From positions 1-23,504 of the forward strand of contig CACWUI010000017.1 of the NCBI GenBank assembly GCA_902764045.1: DNA of 23,504 nt, written 5' to 3'. Of the stretch, positions 23,504 through 23,504 are shown one piece after another. The stretch comes from an uncultured Lachnospiraceae bacterium (GTDB lineage: Bacteria > Bacillota > Clostridia > Lachnospirales > Lachnospiraceae). Both the position numbers and the translations under genes were made by a program. The notes beneath the pieces are model-generated. The model had not been told where the DNA came from and did not search any database. It worked only from the letters and a program-made list of their open reading frames with translations. Within the stretch, counting starts at the first letter, position 1, and every line of letters starts with the position of its first letter.

Positions 23504-23504
23504 G

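Overview
The window looks like chromosomal DNA of a low-to-medium GC Firmicute, most likely a Lachnospiraceae-type clostridium. The grounds are an aspS gene fused to gatC, followed by gatA and gatB; DUF1653 and TIGR04076-type housekeeping proteins; and a Gram-positive cell-wall-anchored surface protein with a GPNTG sorting signal. No tRNA, rRNA, CRISPR array, transposase or integrase was recognised.

Layout. (1) 1-4598: a translation operon, AspRS-GatC fusion (5' end outside the window), a GatA-like subunit and GatB, closed by a terminator. These genes would charge tRNA-Asp (and possibly tRNA-Asn) and amidate the mischarged product, but the GatA here has lost its nucleophilic serine. (2) 4600-15423: an AT-rich accessory region. 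It holds a DUF2130 coiled-coil/nuclease-like protein, a broken and an intact AlbA_2 (Schlafen-type) regulator, fragments of GNAT, KilA-N, alpha/beta-hydrolase and YgjP-type genes, a metallophosphoesterase, two paralogous AAA/DUF4143 ATPases and two membrane proteins. Duplicates of the 3' end of gatB recur through it (about 7489, 8057 and 12928), as expected if foreign DNA has repeatedly entered at the gatB 3' end. (3) 15535-17703: core-like genes for an alcohol dehydrogenase, a P-loop GTPase with a DUF1980-like tail, and a DUF1653 protein. (4) 17822-20700: a large mosaic surface adhesin with two VaFE-like repeats and two low-complexity linkers, then a bidirectional terminator. (5) 20937-22371: TIGR04076 protein, a 51-codon small gene, an XRE regulator and a truncated phosphoesterase. 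(6) 22361-23504: two abrupt changes to GC-rich DNA, first a dockerin-like secreted protein and then a reverse-strand acetolactate synthase. Both joins fall inside genes and carry short shared sequence, so this end is probably a chimeric assembly.

The most striking regulatory signal is upstream of the two ATPase genes. Each promoter carries four inverted 7-bp half-sites on the same start-to-start grid of 26, 14 and 26 bp, but the half-site sequence differs: TGAAAAY in one and TTAGAAT in the other. A third, orphan pair with yet another sequence (TTTCGCAAA / TTTGCGAAA) has the same 26-bp offset and sits just before a duplicated gatB tail. This suggests a family of autoregulated ATPase modules with diverging operator specificity at an insertion hotspot. 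That is inference; the sequence pattern itself is directly visible.
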